64,000 bases of DNA from Lactifluus volemus. Taxonomy: Eukaryota; Basidiomycota; Agaricomycetes; Russulales; Russulaceae. The stretch is taken from contig WTXI01000014.1 in NCBI GenBank assembly GCA_022376515.1, positions 1 through 64,000 on the forward strand, written 5' to 3'. Below are positions 12,333 through 23,873 of this stretch, piece after piece. Below the pieces are notes generated by a model. The model saw only the letters and a program-made list of their open reading frames with translations. It ran no database searches and was not told the DNA's origin. How positions within the stretch are numbered: the first letter of the stretch is position 1; every line of letters starts with the position of its first letter. Made by a program: the position numbers and the translations under genes.

Positions 12333-14580
12333 TCAGGTGAACAACGCGGTATCAAGGTTCTGCGTAAAGTCCAGAACAACGATCCTTTGATCGTGAGATG
12401 TGCTAGACCACGCAACAACGTAATCAGACCACTGCCGGCATGCACATCACTGTGGTAGTACACACCTCACTATCCGATGAACATCAAACTTGACGTCAAA
12501 GATATGCCCAAGATGGTGATGCTTGAACTGTTGCACCATACGCCCGGTCCGGAGGTCCCATACCTTGACCACCTTATCATAGCTCGCGCTGACGAGGCGT
12601 CCAGAAGCAGGGTCAAGTGAGAGTGCACGGACGAGTGCATCGTGCCCGACAAGCGAGCGTAGACACTCGCCTGTCGTCGCGTTCCACACCTTGATTTTGC
12701 AGTCGCTCGAGCCGGACACGATGAAATTGTCCTGTTCATAAGCGTGTCATTCGACTTGAATATTACTTGCCGCAAAAGGAAGAGATGTACCTTGAACTCG
12801 ATACACGCCAACCCGCGATCATGACCATCAAATGTACGCAGGCAGGTACCACGTTCGATATCCCACAACATCATCTTTGTGTCTCCGCTGGCGCTCACGA
12901 TAAGCCCACTTTGCAACCCAATGGCATTAACGGGACCTTCGTGTCCCGAAAGAGTGCGATAAAGTTCGAGCGTTTCACGATTCCAAACGCGGATTTTGGT
13001 GTCCTTCGAACTGATGGGAGTAGGTTGGTAGCCGGTTCGAACACGAGGATGGAGATGCAACTGACCAGCTGACAATCCACTGATCGTCGACACGAAGATC
13101 CAACACCCCATCGAGGTGTCCCCTCAACACTGCCCTCACCTGTGCACGCACGTCACCATTCTCCTCGAGCCATATATCCCAAACGAAAGCCTTCCGATCG
13201 CTACTACCGCTGACCATGAATCCCTTCTTGCCGTCTCCCTTGATATCCCAGTCCTTTTCAAACTTGAGACAAAGAACACTCCCATGGTGGCCTCTGAAAG
13301 TGCCCAGACAACGCCCAGTGCGGATATCCCAGACCTTGATAGTCTGATCGCGTGAACCAGAGATGATACGCTTACTGTCGAATTCGAGACAATAGACGCT
13401 GTCACCATGGCCTCTGAGATAATTTGGATGAGGGACGGAGCTAGTCCAGCGTGCGTCCAAGGCAGAACGTGTCTGATACAAGTCGCGCCAAGGGAGGAAC
13501 AGAGGCGCATGTACAGAAGTAGAAAGCGGGAGGTACGTGTCATTGGATGTTCGGGGCTCCAAGGTGACGACGGGTGTGGTGAAGGGAGTAAGGGACAGGC
13601 GGCGGGGCGATGTGAATGCTGGCAGTTGGCGTGCTTGAGGAGGAGGAGAAGTGGAAGTGGGTCCGCTATAACGGACTTTTTGTGCTTGACTCGTCGGGCT
13701 GTCTGGGACGTCAGTCATGCTGGTAGGGCTCTCCGTCAGGTCGTGCGAGGTGGGGAGTGCCCAACCCCGTGAAATGGCACGCTCCAAATTAATTCCCCAC
13801 CCTTGACGACGGTAGAAGAGCTCGCGCCAGACGGCACAGTCATTAGCGAGCATGTTCCATGTGCGCGAAACGCTCTGACACGCGACTATGGAGGACAGAT
13901 CGAGGAAGCATAGCAGGTAGATGGCGATTTCCGGTGGAAGACGAGACAAGAAATCTAGTGAGGGAGGAGCTCAGTTGCTGTTTGAAAGAAGAGTGTATGG
14001 AGAACGGACCGGTAGAGTGGGGCAAAAGGATTGGAACTGCGTCGTAGGTATCAACGTAACATGCCTCGTCAATGAGCTCGCCCTCCTCGCCATCGAGTGG
14101 TTGAAGGTCAGCGTAACTGACGTTGGAGGGCAAAGCGTATGATTTCCAACGGTTGGTTTTCCGTCTACCTTTACGGGTTGGAGAAGAAAGGGCACCCCAG
14201 AGACGAGGGATGATGCATTTCATGGATTTGCCGGATTGAACGGTTCGACGGTTTAGAGGTATGGGGATGGCACGATAGGAGGAAGGGGTGGCGTGAATAG
14301 GGTTATAACGTTTGTCCCTGGCCGAGGAGGATCTTGACCAATGGGAGGGGAAGAGGGAAGATTGAGAACTGCCAGAGGGGGAGGCAGATAAAGAGTCAGA
14401 ATTTAGAGTAGGACTGGGCGGACTGATGATGGAAAAGTCGAAAGAGAAAGAGGGAGAGGGTGGACGTGTGACGGTCATCGCATGATGAACGGGTGAAGAA
14501 GTACCGTCGATAAAGTCGAAATCATCTAAACTATCGAGTTGAGGAAGGAAAGATGAAGGATAGGTAAAGAGTGGGAACAT
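12333..14580 (-). CDS. F-box/WD40-repeat protein, SCF ubiquitin-ligase substrate receptor
   Basis: The F-box binds Skp1 and the WD40 propeller presents substrates to the SCF ligase. A long Ser/Pro-rich N terminus comes first. The F-box follows (DFLSRLPPEIAIYLLCFLD, about residues 195-240), reached through a likely 55-nt intron at 13955-14009. WD40 blades follow: NYLRGHGDSVYCLEF, TIKVWDIRTGRCLGTF, GSSDRKAFVWDI, SKDTKIRVWNRETLELY, GDTKMMLWDIERGTC, SSDCKIKVWNATTGEC, YDKVVKVWDLRTGRM and a last strand in SHDQRIVVLDFTQNLD before TGA at 12333. The overall plan resembles Cdc4/Met30/Pof1-type receptors; I cannot assign an orthologue. A second in-frame ATG at 14478 is a plausible start. The upstream ATG leaves only 43 bp to the divergent Asterix gene. 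Confidence 0.85.
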
Positions 14581-14623
14581 GGTCGTGTCGGTTCAAGATT
14601 CAGCTGTATTCACTCTTTTGAAC
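14581..14623. promoter_or_regulatory. Very short divergent interval between F-box/WD40 and Asterix genes
   Basis: Only 43 bp separate the two outermost start codons, or 145 bp if the F-box gene starts at 14478. The genes must share a bidirectional promoter, or each promoter must reach into the other's leader or coding sequence. Confidence 0.5.
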
Positions 14624-15110
14624 ATGGTTCACGACGACCCACGCGACACTTCACTCGAAACCAGATTCACAATCCCTAAATCATGGTCTAGTCAAGATAA
14701 CCTCGGTTCGATATCTCTCTCTTTTTTTTCTTTTTCTGTCCCTCACTGTGCAACAGACGGGCTTGCGACATCGGGCATGTTTCTCGCAGGACTCATCATG
14801 GTCACTCGAAATAGGTCAAATCTCTAATACCCTATCACCACAATAAACTCATGCTTCATGCACAGGATCCTTGCTTGGCCCTCTCTCCTCCTCGGTTTCG
14901 GCGCCTGGATCAATCAACACCCACTGCGCACCAAAGAAGGTGGTACACCGCCTATGAGCAACCTCATGTTCGTTCTCTACCTTAACCCTTCTCTCCCCTC
15001 CGATGCTGAATTCACACAGTTTGGGATTTTCTGCCCTCGTCGTCGCCTATCTTCCTCTCATCTTGAGGAACGCCCCTGCGACTCCCGTTAGACAAGTTCC
15101 CTTGGACTAG
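14624..15110 (+). CDS. Asterix-like PAT-complex subunit (WDR83OS / UPF0139 family)
   Basis: Asterix is a small ER membrane protein that works with CCDC47 in the PAT intramembrane chaperone. Exons 14624-14705, 14757-14814, 14866-14971 and 15020-15110 encode about 105 residues. Family features: DPRDTSLETRF, the WSSQDNL block, a helix GMFLAGLIMVTRNR, ILAWPSLLLGFGAWINQHPLR with the family's NQHPLR, then MSNLMF and a last helix ending PVRQVPLD at TAG 15110. The last exon reads correctly (GFSALVVAYLPLIL) only if one T of the TTT at 15020-15022 is dropped. With the literal splice the frame ends early as CPRRRLSSSH. This is one of several one-base discrepancies in the window. Confidence 0.75.
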
Positions 15111-15512
15111 TGTAGTTGTTTTTATGTATCCTGGTTCCATGGAAACACGTCACTCTCTCTTTTTCATCTCATTTCAATGCCCTGATGGCGTCTCCACGAC
15201 CAGCACGAGCGAGGTAACCTATGCACTGTATGCCCGTTGCGAAGCGGGGGTGTAAGCCAAGGGATCATGATCGATTCTCCTAGGCCTTAGGGATACAGAG
15301 CCTGTGCGCTCCGGCGAGCACTACCCTGGGTTCATCATATGTTGGCTTCAGGGTTTGCTCGCTCATTTCGACAATCACTAAACCCCCTTCAATTAGACGT
15401 GAACGCGTGAACCGAGATTTGAAATGGCTCTGTTATCGCACATGAGGCGATACGTTGTCATTAGGAGGCCACCGCACCGCACTGTGACACGGCTAACTAG
15501 AAACCAAGCATC
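15111..15512. other. Convergent 3' region between Asterix and JIP5
   Basis: This is tail-to-tail intergenic DNA of about 400 bp. I see nothing in it beyond presumed 3' untranslated sequence. Confidence 0.4.
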
Positions 15513-17097
15513 TCACAAGCCCGAAAAGAACGACGGGTCAACGTCCACCTGGTTTCTCCTCCCCCTTTTCGATGGCTTCCCCTTGAGATCACTTTTCTCT
15601 TTCTTCCGTCTCTTCCTTGGCTTGGGCGCGTCTGACTCATCTCCGGACGTCTTCTCATCTGCCTTTTCCAGGTCGCCGTCACCGCCTCTGTCCTTTTCTG
15701 CAGCTCCACTCTTCGTCTCGGAGTCCGAAGCGTCCTTCTTCTCCCCGTCTTCGTCTTCCGCCTCCGCCTCAGCACGTGCATCTTCGTCCTCAAGGACTTC
15801 CCGCAAGTCCGTCATCCGCAGCACCTCGTCATGTCCGACGCTCCCGATCCACCTCCCCTCACCACCGCGATCGATGGCGATGCGCTCAATAGGGAAATCT
15901 CCGTGGTCCGCGATGACGCCGACCAGCCGCGTGGGGAGGAGTTCGATGACGCGAAGGAGCCCGTCAGAGGAGCCCGTCAGGATGGTGTTACTCGAAGAGG
16001 GGTAACTGCAAGGGAGCGCACAAAGTGCGTCGACCGAGTGTGGGTGCCTGTGCGACAATCAATTTGGAAGTGCGATCCCGCGTTAGCTGCGCTGATAGGA
16101 GCTAAAAGGTAGAACGGCGTGTTTTTCTTACCCGGGAATACGGTCGACGCAGTCTCCCCAACCCTTGGTGCGGTTAAAGATGGAAATAATACCCAGTTGA
16201 GTGCCAACGGCTACTTTTGTGCCCCTGTGCATGACAGATGAGAAAAGAAAAAGGTGAATGCTGGGCGGAAAGCGTGTATCACCCTTTGAACGGTACAATA
16301 GACAACAGTTCGTCTTCCTGGTCTTCCGAATGTGCAAACGGTTCGGGCTTTTTCGAGCGCACGTCCATGACAGATAGGGTACCATCTCCACTAGACACAT
16401 GTTCTCATTCACGAGGGGGGGAAGGGGTATAGATAGACAGAAAGGGGGATCCTCGACGCACCTCGTCGCGACGAGCTGCCTTTTGTCTTGCAACCACATG
16501 AAGTCCGAGATGAAGTCAAAGTGCTGCGTATATGCGCGTATGGCGTCCTTTTTCCGCGGGTCCCACAGCTTGCATCCCCACACAGTTTTGTACCCTCAAC
16601 GTAAAATGGAGAGAGTCCTCACCTTGATCACGCCGTCGTCATCGCCGGTGGCGAGCAGATGCGAAGTGGGGTGCATGACGCGGTTGATGGGTGCACTACA
16701 AGGGGAGCATGCTGGGTTCATAAACGCACCGCCGGCTTGGTGTGACGTAGCGACTCACTCGTGTGCACCTTGGCGTGTCTCGGACAAGCATCCAGTGCTG
16801 GTGTCAATGATACTTTACGAGCCTCACATTAACATTTCGCATAGCATTGGGCTGGTAGTGACGCAACTGAAGAGATTTATTCTTTCCCACCGCGTAGAGC
16901 GAGGAACCATCTGGGCTCAAAGCCAGACCGCGACAAGATCTCTTTGAGATACGCAAGTCAAAGGCGGGGGAATGGGCGCCTTGTTCATCATAAGTAAAAG
17001 CTTTGACCTTGCCATTGAGAAGACCAGTGTATACGACATCGGAGGATGGGTGGAAAGCGAGGTCAAATATTTGAGAGTCGACAGGGATGACTGGCAT
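15513..17097 (-). CDS. JIP5: JIP5/WDR55-type WD40 ribosome-biogenesis protein
   Basis: JIP5 (WDR55 in animals) is a nucleolar WD40 protein needed for large-subunit rRNA processing. The start MPVIPVDSQIFDLAFHP matches the family's characteristic beginning. TGLLNGKVKAF, SKRSCRGLALSPDGSSLY, INRVMHPTSHLLATGDDDG, KLWDPRKKDAIRAY, GDGTLSVMDVRSKKPEP, VGTQLGIISIFNRT and TGSSDGLLRVIELLP follow across seven exons joined by short introns. The tail is acidic then basic (KPRKRRKKEKSD) and ends DPSFFSGL, as in the family. An in-frame ATG at 17184 would add 29 residues with no family resemblance. It would also leave only 46 bp to the IRE1 start, so I prefer 17097. The frame is intact. Confidence 0.85.
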
Positions 17098-17230
17098 AGC
17101 AAGTGAGTGAGGCAGTACAGCGCTTGAGCTGGTAAAGCCCTGGCGCGCTAATTGTACGAGTGATTGTACCTTTGCCGCCATCATTCATGAGGATGAGCTC
17201 TGCCTCAACCTGAACACTTTGCTAATCGTT
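17098..17230. promoter_or_regulatory. Shared divergent promoter of JIP5 and IRE1
   Basis: The 133-bp interval lies between the two start codons of head-to-head genes. It is short enough that regulation of the ribosome-biogenesis gene and the ER stress sensor may be coupled. No specific factor site is recognised. Confidence 0.4.
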
Positions 17231-20200
17231 ATGTCTATATCCTTTCCTTCCCTTCTTCACCTTTACCTTTTCTTCTTCTTTATTCTCTTCTTATTCGCAA
17301 CAGCAGTCGCAGACTCACTCACTCTCCGTCCTGATCTCGACGTTTACCAAAATACTCTCAACGGTCTCCACCTCCTTCCCCCGTCATTCCCCCTCGGTCA
17401 CTCTACAAACGACGACGACCCCCTCGAACTCCTCAATGTCGTCCTCGTAGCGTCCGTCGATGGCAAGTTTCACGCCCTCAACCGTTCGACCGGTGCCAAA
17501 CTCTGGTCCATGCCCTCTTCGCCCCCGCCTTCCTCAGCCCCCCACGGCTCGGCGGCTGCGCAGTCCATCCCGTCCATCCTCGAGCCTCTCGTTTCCACCA
17601 AGCACATCGATTTTAATACCGAGTTTGATGACGACGATGACCCATTTGCGCACGAAACGTACATTGTCGAGCCGCAGTCTGGCGATATCTACGTCACCAC
17701 CTCGAACTCTCCTACCGCGCCCCTTCAACGCCTCCCACTCTCCATGTCCCAACTCGTCGATTTATCGCCCTTCTCCTTTGGAGGGGCAGATACCCGTCAC
17801 TTCGTGGGTCGTAAAAAGACCTCCATACTACTCATCGAGCTCGAGACGGGCCGGGTAAAGGCTGCCCTCGATTCTGAGTGCCCTTGGGATGGCTGGGGCG
17901 AGTTTACCGAACAAGACGTCATGGACATTGATCTGGACGAGCTCGAGGGTATCAAGCCATCTCGGCAGTACCCAACTGAGATATTCATCGGTCGTACTGG
18001 TAAGTAAGATCTTTTGGCTGCCTACTTCTTCGATATTGGTAGTGACTACCGAGTAAACAAGACTATCATGTTTCCATACACACACTTCCGTCTTCCCACT
18101 CCTCGCGGTCACCTGTTCAGCATCTGTCTTTCTCGACCTATGGGCCAAATAACCAAGATCTCGAGTCGCAAGCTGCGTATCATCGTAGCGTAGATGGCCT
18201 CTACGTTGAAGCTCTTCCTAACGGTGAGGTCATATCCTTCAAGGCCCCAGTGGACGTCAGCCCCTCCGGACCCCTCACGGAAAACCGGCCTCTGTGGGGT
18301 CAGAGGTTTCCCAGTCCTATGTGAGTTTGCATCTTTCACTTTTTTGTGGACATTGAGCACCTAACACTCGCCTACGCCAGCGTCGCTGTGTTTGACGTGG
18401 TCAAATCTGCTCGACGTACATCACCTTTTGTGCTTCTCCAACCACACCTCCGTCTTCGGGATATCTTCCCACGCCACCGTGATTACCCGAACGATGAGAC
18501 CGCCTTTGTCGGTCTTGTCCCCGAGACTGGCTCTCTCTTTGCCCTCAGCCCGAACCACTTCCCACTCGTCGCCTTTGGCGAACCTGAACCCACGCAGGGA
18601 GTCGAGAGAATCGAGGCTTCGTCCGAAGATGGTGTTCCTCTCTCTCATGAGCACGACAAGTTGCAATGCTATGACGGTAGTACCGACAGACGGTGTTTGA
18701 CTGGTGTAAGAACACTCGTTGCCGATAGCCACTCGCGTCTCGCACGCCTCCTTGATGGTGTCCCAGGTCCAGCTGTGCCTCCTCTCCCTACCGCCACTGG
18801 GACACATGCTCGCCCCGGGAATACCAACTCCCAATCGTATGCAGCCAGCGAGTCCGTCGTGACGTTGGGCAAGGGAAATACGCCGGTCGTGCCATGGGAA
18901 TGGCTCGCCAATATCTCAGAGTCGATGGCGCCCCGGCAATCCTCGTGGGTACCGTCTAGCTCTGCGTTGCTGTTGACACTGGCGTCGGCTGTGGCCTCGT
19001 TGCTGTGGTTCAAAAGGAAGGCACCACGCGAAGCACCATACGCCGATAAGGTGGTCCACCCGAACACCTTGGCCGGGAACTCGGTTTCTGTATCCCCACT
19101 AGGGAATGCGATGCATATATCCCCGCAGAGGCTGCATGCTGTCGAATCTCGATCAGAAACGAAGGCGACTTTGGCTAAGAACACTCTTCCTATGTCTACG
19201 ACGCATGAATCATCGACTGTATCTCCGGAGACCGTGGCGGATACTCCTGTGCCTCCACCTGCGACAGATGACGGCGCCAAATCTTCTCCTGCCAAGGCCG
19301 AGTCCCCCGAAGGGGCAGAGGATGGAGGTGAAGTTAAAAAGAGACATCGTAAGCGACGACGCAGACGGAAGGGTGAGACGAAGGATGCCACTGCGGAGGT
19401 TGGGGATGAGCCTGAGAATGAGGACGCCGACGGTGGGGAGGACGGGAACGCGGTCTTGCAAGGGTCGCCATCGCTGGTCCCTCCACCAACCCCAGCGCCA
19501 CCAGCTTCATTGTCACTGGTCGTTTCGGATACCGTTCTTGGTACGTTTCCTTCGCTCTTGTCTTGTGAACTTCATACTCATCGAAAGCTAGGGCACGGTT
19601 CACATGGCACGATTGTCTACGAAGGCTCCTTGCAGGGCCGTGCGGTGGCCGTCAAACGCCTTCTTCGCGACTTTGTTACCCTCGCACATCGTGAAGTCAG
19701 CCTCCTCAAGGATGCCGACGACCACCCCAATGTGATTCGGTATTTCTATCAAGAGGCGCATGCAGACTTTCTCTACATCGCCCTCGAGTTGTGCCCGGCC
19801 TCGCTCGCGGACATCATCGAGCGCCCCGACCAGTTCCGCGATATCTATGTCTCTTTCAGCCCCAAACGTGCCGTGCGGCAAATCACGTCTGGGTTGCGAC
19901 ACCTGCACGCGCTCAAGATCGTGCACCGCGACATCAAACCGCAAAACATCCTCATCTCGGGCGCAAACAAGGGCGGCGAATCGAACGGGCATAGGATGCT
20001 GATATCCGACTTTGGGCTCTGTCGTAAACTCGACTCGGACCAGACCAGCTTTTTGCCCACCGCCGGTAGTGGCGCGATGGGCGGCGTGGGTACGTTTGGG
20101 TGGAGGGCTCCAGAAATCTTGAGAGGCGAAGTCAAGCTCGACGAACCGACCGGCATTGCCGACGATAATTCGCAGAGCTCGCGTGGCAGCGTCGAAACCG

Positions 20201-21077
20201 CCAACGGGAACAGCAGCATCAGCAGCAACCCGCAGACGACGACGGGCGTGAGCAAACCACCGGCACCCAAGACGCGGCTCACAAAGTCGGTCGACGTGTT
20301 CGCTCTCGGTTGTCTGTATTATTACTGTCTCACCAATGGCGGACATCCGTTTGGAGACCGCTTTGAGCGGGAGTTTAATATCTTGCGAGATCACAAGTCG
20401 TTGCAGGCATTGGAGATTTATGGGGAGGAAGGTTCAGAAGCGATGGATCTCATCAATTCTATGCTTGCTCCCGAAGCCGCAGACAGGTGGGATACTTTTT
20501 TTTTAAAAGTTCCAGATATTTGGACTTTGTGGGTTCTCTGACACTGGCGCTTTTTGTTTACAGACCCGATACAACGACGTGTCTAATGCATCCATATTTC
20601 TGGGACCCTGGTCGGCGACTGGGGTTTTTACAGGATGCTTCAGACCGCTTCGAGATCATGTGTCGTGACCCGCGGGATCCGCATCTCGTCCTGCTCGAGA
20701 ACGACGCTGTCAATGTGGTAGGCAACGACTGGCCGTCGCGCCTCGACAGGATCTTTGTGGAGAACCTAGGCAAGTTTAGGAAGTACGACGGTAAATCGGT
20801 GCAAGACCTCCTTCGCGCGCTTCGGAACAAGGTGCGTGTTCCCCCAAAACGAAGTGTTGCAATGTTCTTTTTCTAATGACACGTGCGTGTTTAGAAACAC
20901 CACTACCAGGACCTACCCGAGAACGTCAAGCGCCACGTCGGGTCCATGCCAGATGGATTCCTGTTGTATTTCACGCGCCGATACCCTCGCCTCTTCCTCC
21001 ACGTGCACTCGGTCATCGCCAACTCTTCACTCCGCCGAGAATCCATGTTTCGCTCATACTTTGATCTCACCGATTGA
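17231..21077 (+). CDS. IRE1: IRE1, ER unfolded-protein sensor kinase/endoribonuclease
   Basis: IRE1 detects misfolded proteins in the ER lumen and splices the HAC1/XBP1-type mRNA. Exons: 17231-17999, 18062-18320, 18381-19540, 19592-20486, 20564-20831 and 20895-21077, all in phase, 1177 residues. A signal peptide (LFFFFILFLFATAVADS) is followed by the luminal beta-propeller sensor (VASVDGKFHALNRSTG, TDYHVSIH). The single membrane helix lies at 18955-19010 (SSALLLTLASAVASLLW). A basic acidic linker leads to the kinase (LGHGSHGTIVYEG, AVAVKRLL, HRDIKPQNIL, DFGLCRKL, GWRAPEIL) and the KEN ribonuclease domain (FLQDASDRFEIM, VQDLLRALRNKKHHYQDLP, FTRRYPRLFLHVH). No frame break is seen. The start is the ATG at 17231. 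The 51-nt intron at 19541-19591 interrupts the glycine-rich loop and is free of stops. Confidence 0.95.
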
Positions 21078-21600
21078 CCACAAATCACTCACTCCCTACA
21101 CAACTTATATTTATTGATGTTCTTGCATACCAAACCAAAAAAAAATTGTGCTTCATCTGTACTACTATTTTAGGCCCCCTTGGCCCACCACTGACTAGTT
21201 AGTTTAGTTTATGCTTTTATTCTTCGGGAGAGCTGCCGTGACAGATAATTGTAGGTGGGCGGTTCTTGAGCTAGTAGAAGTGGAGAAAAGGAGGGCTAAA
21301 TAAATAATATATTTTCATCATCATGTAGAGGACAGTGTGACGATGAGAGTGGTGAAAGTAGGCGCTCACCACGTCAGCCAACAAACATGCGGGTCAGTTC
21401 GGCCCGGAAAGAGTCGGAAAGTGGGGGACGACGCTTCGCTACTGGAGCACATAGTACGGAAACTAGTATTGAAGTAAAAATAAAAAAAACGAATCCGAGA
21501 CATAAAGATAGGAACGTGGCCTCGGTACCGTCGTGGCGTGAGGAAAATAAGGCATTGAAACATGGGCAGAAACGAATGGGATAATAACCACGCTCTGACC
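21078..21600. other. IRE1 3' flank and boundary of the accessory region
   Basis: This is AT-rich sequence with an A-run after the IRE1 stop and no gene. From about 21365 it resembles the 3' flanks of the F-box copies further right (GGAACGTGGCC...TCGTGGCGTGAGG), so the repetitive array begins here. Confidence 0.4.
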
Positions 21601-22151
21601 TTACGCCGCACCTCTGCATCGTGAGACTTCAAGTTGACGAACGTAACCACTACCAACTTCTCCTACGTCATGCCGTCCACCGTGATAATCTGGAGAAAGC
21701 TCCCAGCCATGGCACAAAACCCACCCAAATGGGTTTTCAGCGCATGAACATGACGGTCTAACCGCGTCTGCGTGAAGAACATAAAAGTATGTCTGTCTCT
21801 CTGCTGCCGCTGCCCTTTTCCAAGCCTCGACGGAGCAGCTCTGGGCAGCATCCCGCCGCCGATGAGGGCCTGTATTTTTCCGTTTGCTTCCCTGCGTCCC
21901 TCTGCGATGAACCAGCCCCCACGATGCGAAAAAGCTTGCCGAGAAGAGTACCATCGGCATCAGCGGCCGACGTGCGACTGCGGCGCCAGATGAACATTTT
22001 CGATGATGAACCACCACTTCCGCTTTCCGGAGGAAGTGGGCTCGTGCGAGCGTGGACACGGACCGGCGCGAGGCTCTACATCCGCGTTGTTACTGTTGCC
22101 ACCACTGCCAGGCGGTACTGTGGTCGAGGCGAGTGTGGTGCCCTCCATGAC
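21601..22151 (-). pseudogene. Detached C-terminal part of F-box copy A
   Basis: Directly after the TGA of F-box copy A the same strand continues with VMEGTTLASTTVPPG, which matches VMEGTILTSTTTPPGG behind copy B and VMEGTATVTPPGG in the 45-kb copy. In copy B and the 45-kb copy the codon before VMEG is an arginine codon, so the TGA here looks like a CGA-to-TGA change. Further down are a hydrophobic stretch (LMPMVLFSASFFASWGL) and a final block, SHDAEVRRKVRAW, that recurs in the other copies. The frames do not join without splicing or indels, so I treat this as a remnant. Confidence 0.45.
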
Positions 22152-23873
22152 TCAATCCGACTCTGGAAATTGGTCAGGTCCACCGGAAAGCAGTGCGGCT
22201 GAGGTGTGGACGGCTGGATGGTAGTGCGCATCTACAGCACCAGCTGCCGCTATGGGAGCTTCCGTGTCCTCGGCGTCGCCTGAAATTGATGAGGTGAAGA
22301 CGAAGCTACCTGTGCGTTCCATTGGCACAGTACTAGTGTCTTCGTACACTGTCGACTCAGAGATGAGCTGTGTGCTGGTACTATGAGCCCTTCCCCGGTG
22401 GATAGTGATAGGGTGACCGAAACGATGCAGTGCAGCTATGAATGTTTGATTTCCCTCTAGGTAAAGATCGGCCAGTGCAGGCAACACTTCTGTGACCAAT
22501 TCTTCACTGAGTCCTTGCAGAGCCAACACGATGGATGACCGAAGCTCGCGAGATACACTCAAGGTTTGGACAGCAGTGAATGGGTGGAAAAGCTCTATCC
22601 ATTGTGTGGTGTCCATGTCGACTTGCAAAGACGATCCAAACAGGCCAAAGCAGAGTATGTAAAGCCGTTCGATTCCGGACAGGAGGAACGAAAAATGGCG
22701 GCATATTTGTGCCATGGAGGAGACTTGCCAATCTATCCCCCCACATCTTATTTCCAATATAAGAGAGGAAGATGTTATCCTCTGTGAACGAAGCGAAATC
22801 TGGATGTAGTCTCTGGAAAACACTATCTCTGCTTGGTTGTAAAATATGAATATTGATGCATGATAGATGAACTGAGGGAGTTGTCGGGTGTCAAAGACGA
22901 GTTGATTGAAGAGTGTGACTTTGACTGCGTCGAGTAGAGGAGCATTGATTCCGGCCACGAGGTCCTCCAAGTACTCGCTGACACCGTAGAAGCGGAAGTG
23001 GGTGAGAGCAGCGAGGACAGCGCGTGTGAGTGGAGGTGGATGTCGGGTCCATCTATCAGGGCAAGAAGCCGGCGATTCAAACCCGATAGAAAGGAACGTG
23101 AGCCTGGTCAAGGCGGAGATGGACCGAACCATCGCCTGGGGTGAGATATAACCACTATGTGGTGTCTGCAAAAGGGAGAGACGGGAAAGGTCATTGCAAG
23201 ACAAAAGAAGTTTGGGTAATGTCGGGAATGGAATGCGGTCCAAACAGAGTGATCGTAGACGTGGGGCAGTTCCACCTAAGAACGTATTGGGAAGTGGCGG
23301 TGGTGGCGCAGCATACGTCTCCAGTTCCAGATAAAAAAATTCCAATGCTGGAAATGGCTCCTGCATCACTGTGACCAAATGCTCCAGTGGTGGGTGTGTT
23401 TCCATGAACCAAATCCCGCATATGCGGTCAGGGTGCTCAAGTGCAGCGGTGATGTTATCCCTAGGACTCTTCGCACCGACTGACCATATTTCGATGGGCA
23501 AGGGCGGCCAGATATCTAACGTCTTCCTCACCGGAGTATTTTCCGTGCACAAAAGGCGAAGATTAAGGCGGAGTGGAGATGCAAGCACGACATATCGCCA
23601 TCTTCGGCATACATGCACTAGCTGATACCACGCCCGTGTTTGGCGTGGAGGGTGCATAAGACCTGGTATGCATTCCTCGAAGATGTCTAGGAGGACATTA
23701 TCTGGGAGTGCACCGATTGTAAGCCGTGGTGCCAGTGAAACATGATCTGCACCTTCTAAGTCATCGTTATGAGTACAGATCCACGACACGTACCTTGTCC
23801 TTGAGCTGTGTCTAATTCCTTCCCGTATCGTACCACGTCTTCCTGTCTTGTGAATCTTAGAAAATGCATCCAT
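22152..23873 (-). CDS. F-box protein, copy A (573 residues)
   Basis: The F-box-like domain lies at residues 50-105: IGALPDNVLLDIFEECIPG, WYQLVHVCRRWRYVV and ASPLRLNLRLLC, then TPVRKTLDIWPPLPIEIW. This is the family widely expanded in Agaricomycetes, presumed to recruit substrates to SCF ligases. An LRR-like solenoid follows (DRIPFPTLPKLLLSCNDLSRL, YLEDLVAGINAPLLD). The ORF is open from ATG 23873 to TGA 22152 without introns. The TGA may be a derived premature stop, because sister copies continue through this point. In the second duplication unit this gene has lost about 1.4 kb. Substrate unknown. Confidence 0.7.
   Translation of the reverse strand: MDAFSKIHKTGRRGTIREGIRHSSRTRYVSWICTHNDDLEGADHVSLAPRLTIGALPDNVLLDIFEECIPGLMHPPRQTRAWYQLVHVCRRWRYVVLASPLRLNLRLLCTENTPVRKTLDIWPPLPIEIWSVGAKSPRDNITAALEHPDRICGIWFMETHPPLEHLVTVMQEPFPALEFFYLELETYAAPPPPLPNTFLGGTAPRLRSLCLDRIPFPTLPKLLLSCNDLSRLSLLQTPHSGYISPQAMVRSISALTRLTFLSIGFESPASCPDRWTRHPPPLTRAVLAALTHFRFYGVSEYLEDLVAGINAPLLDAVKVTLFNQLVFDTRQLPQFIYHASIFIFYNQAEIVFSRDYIQISLRSQRITSSSLILEIRCGGIDWQVSSMAQICRHFSFLLSGIERLYILCFGLFGSSLQVDMDTTQWIELFHPFTAVQTLSVSRELRSSIVLALQGLSEELVTEVLPALADLYLEGNQTFIAALHRFGHPITIHRGRAHSTSTQLISESTVYEDTSTVPMERTGSFVFTSSISGDAEDTEAPIAAAGAVDAHYHPAVHTSAALLSGGPDQFPESD

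Noticed and set aside
13940..14010. A frame break before the F-box of the F-box/WD40 gene
   Set aside because: A 55-nt GT-AG intron at 13955-14009 joins STD to FLSRLPPE in phase.
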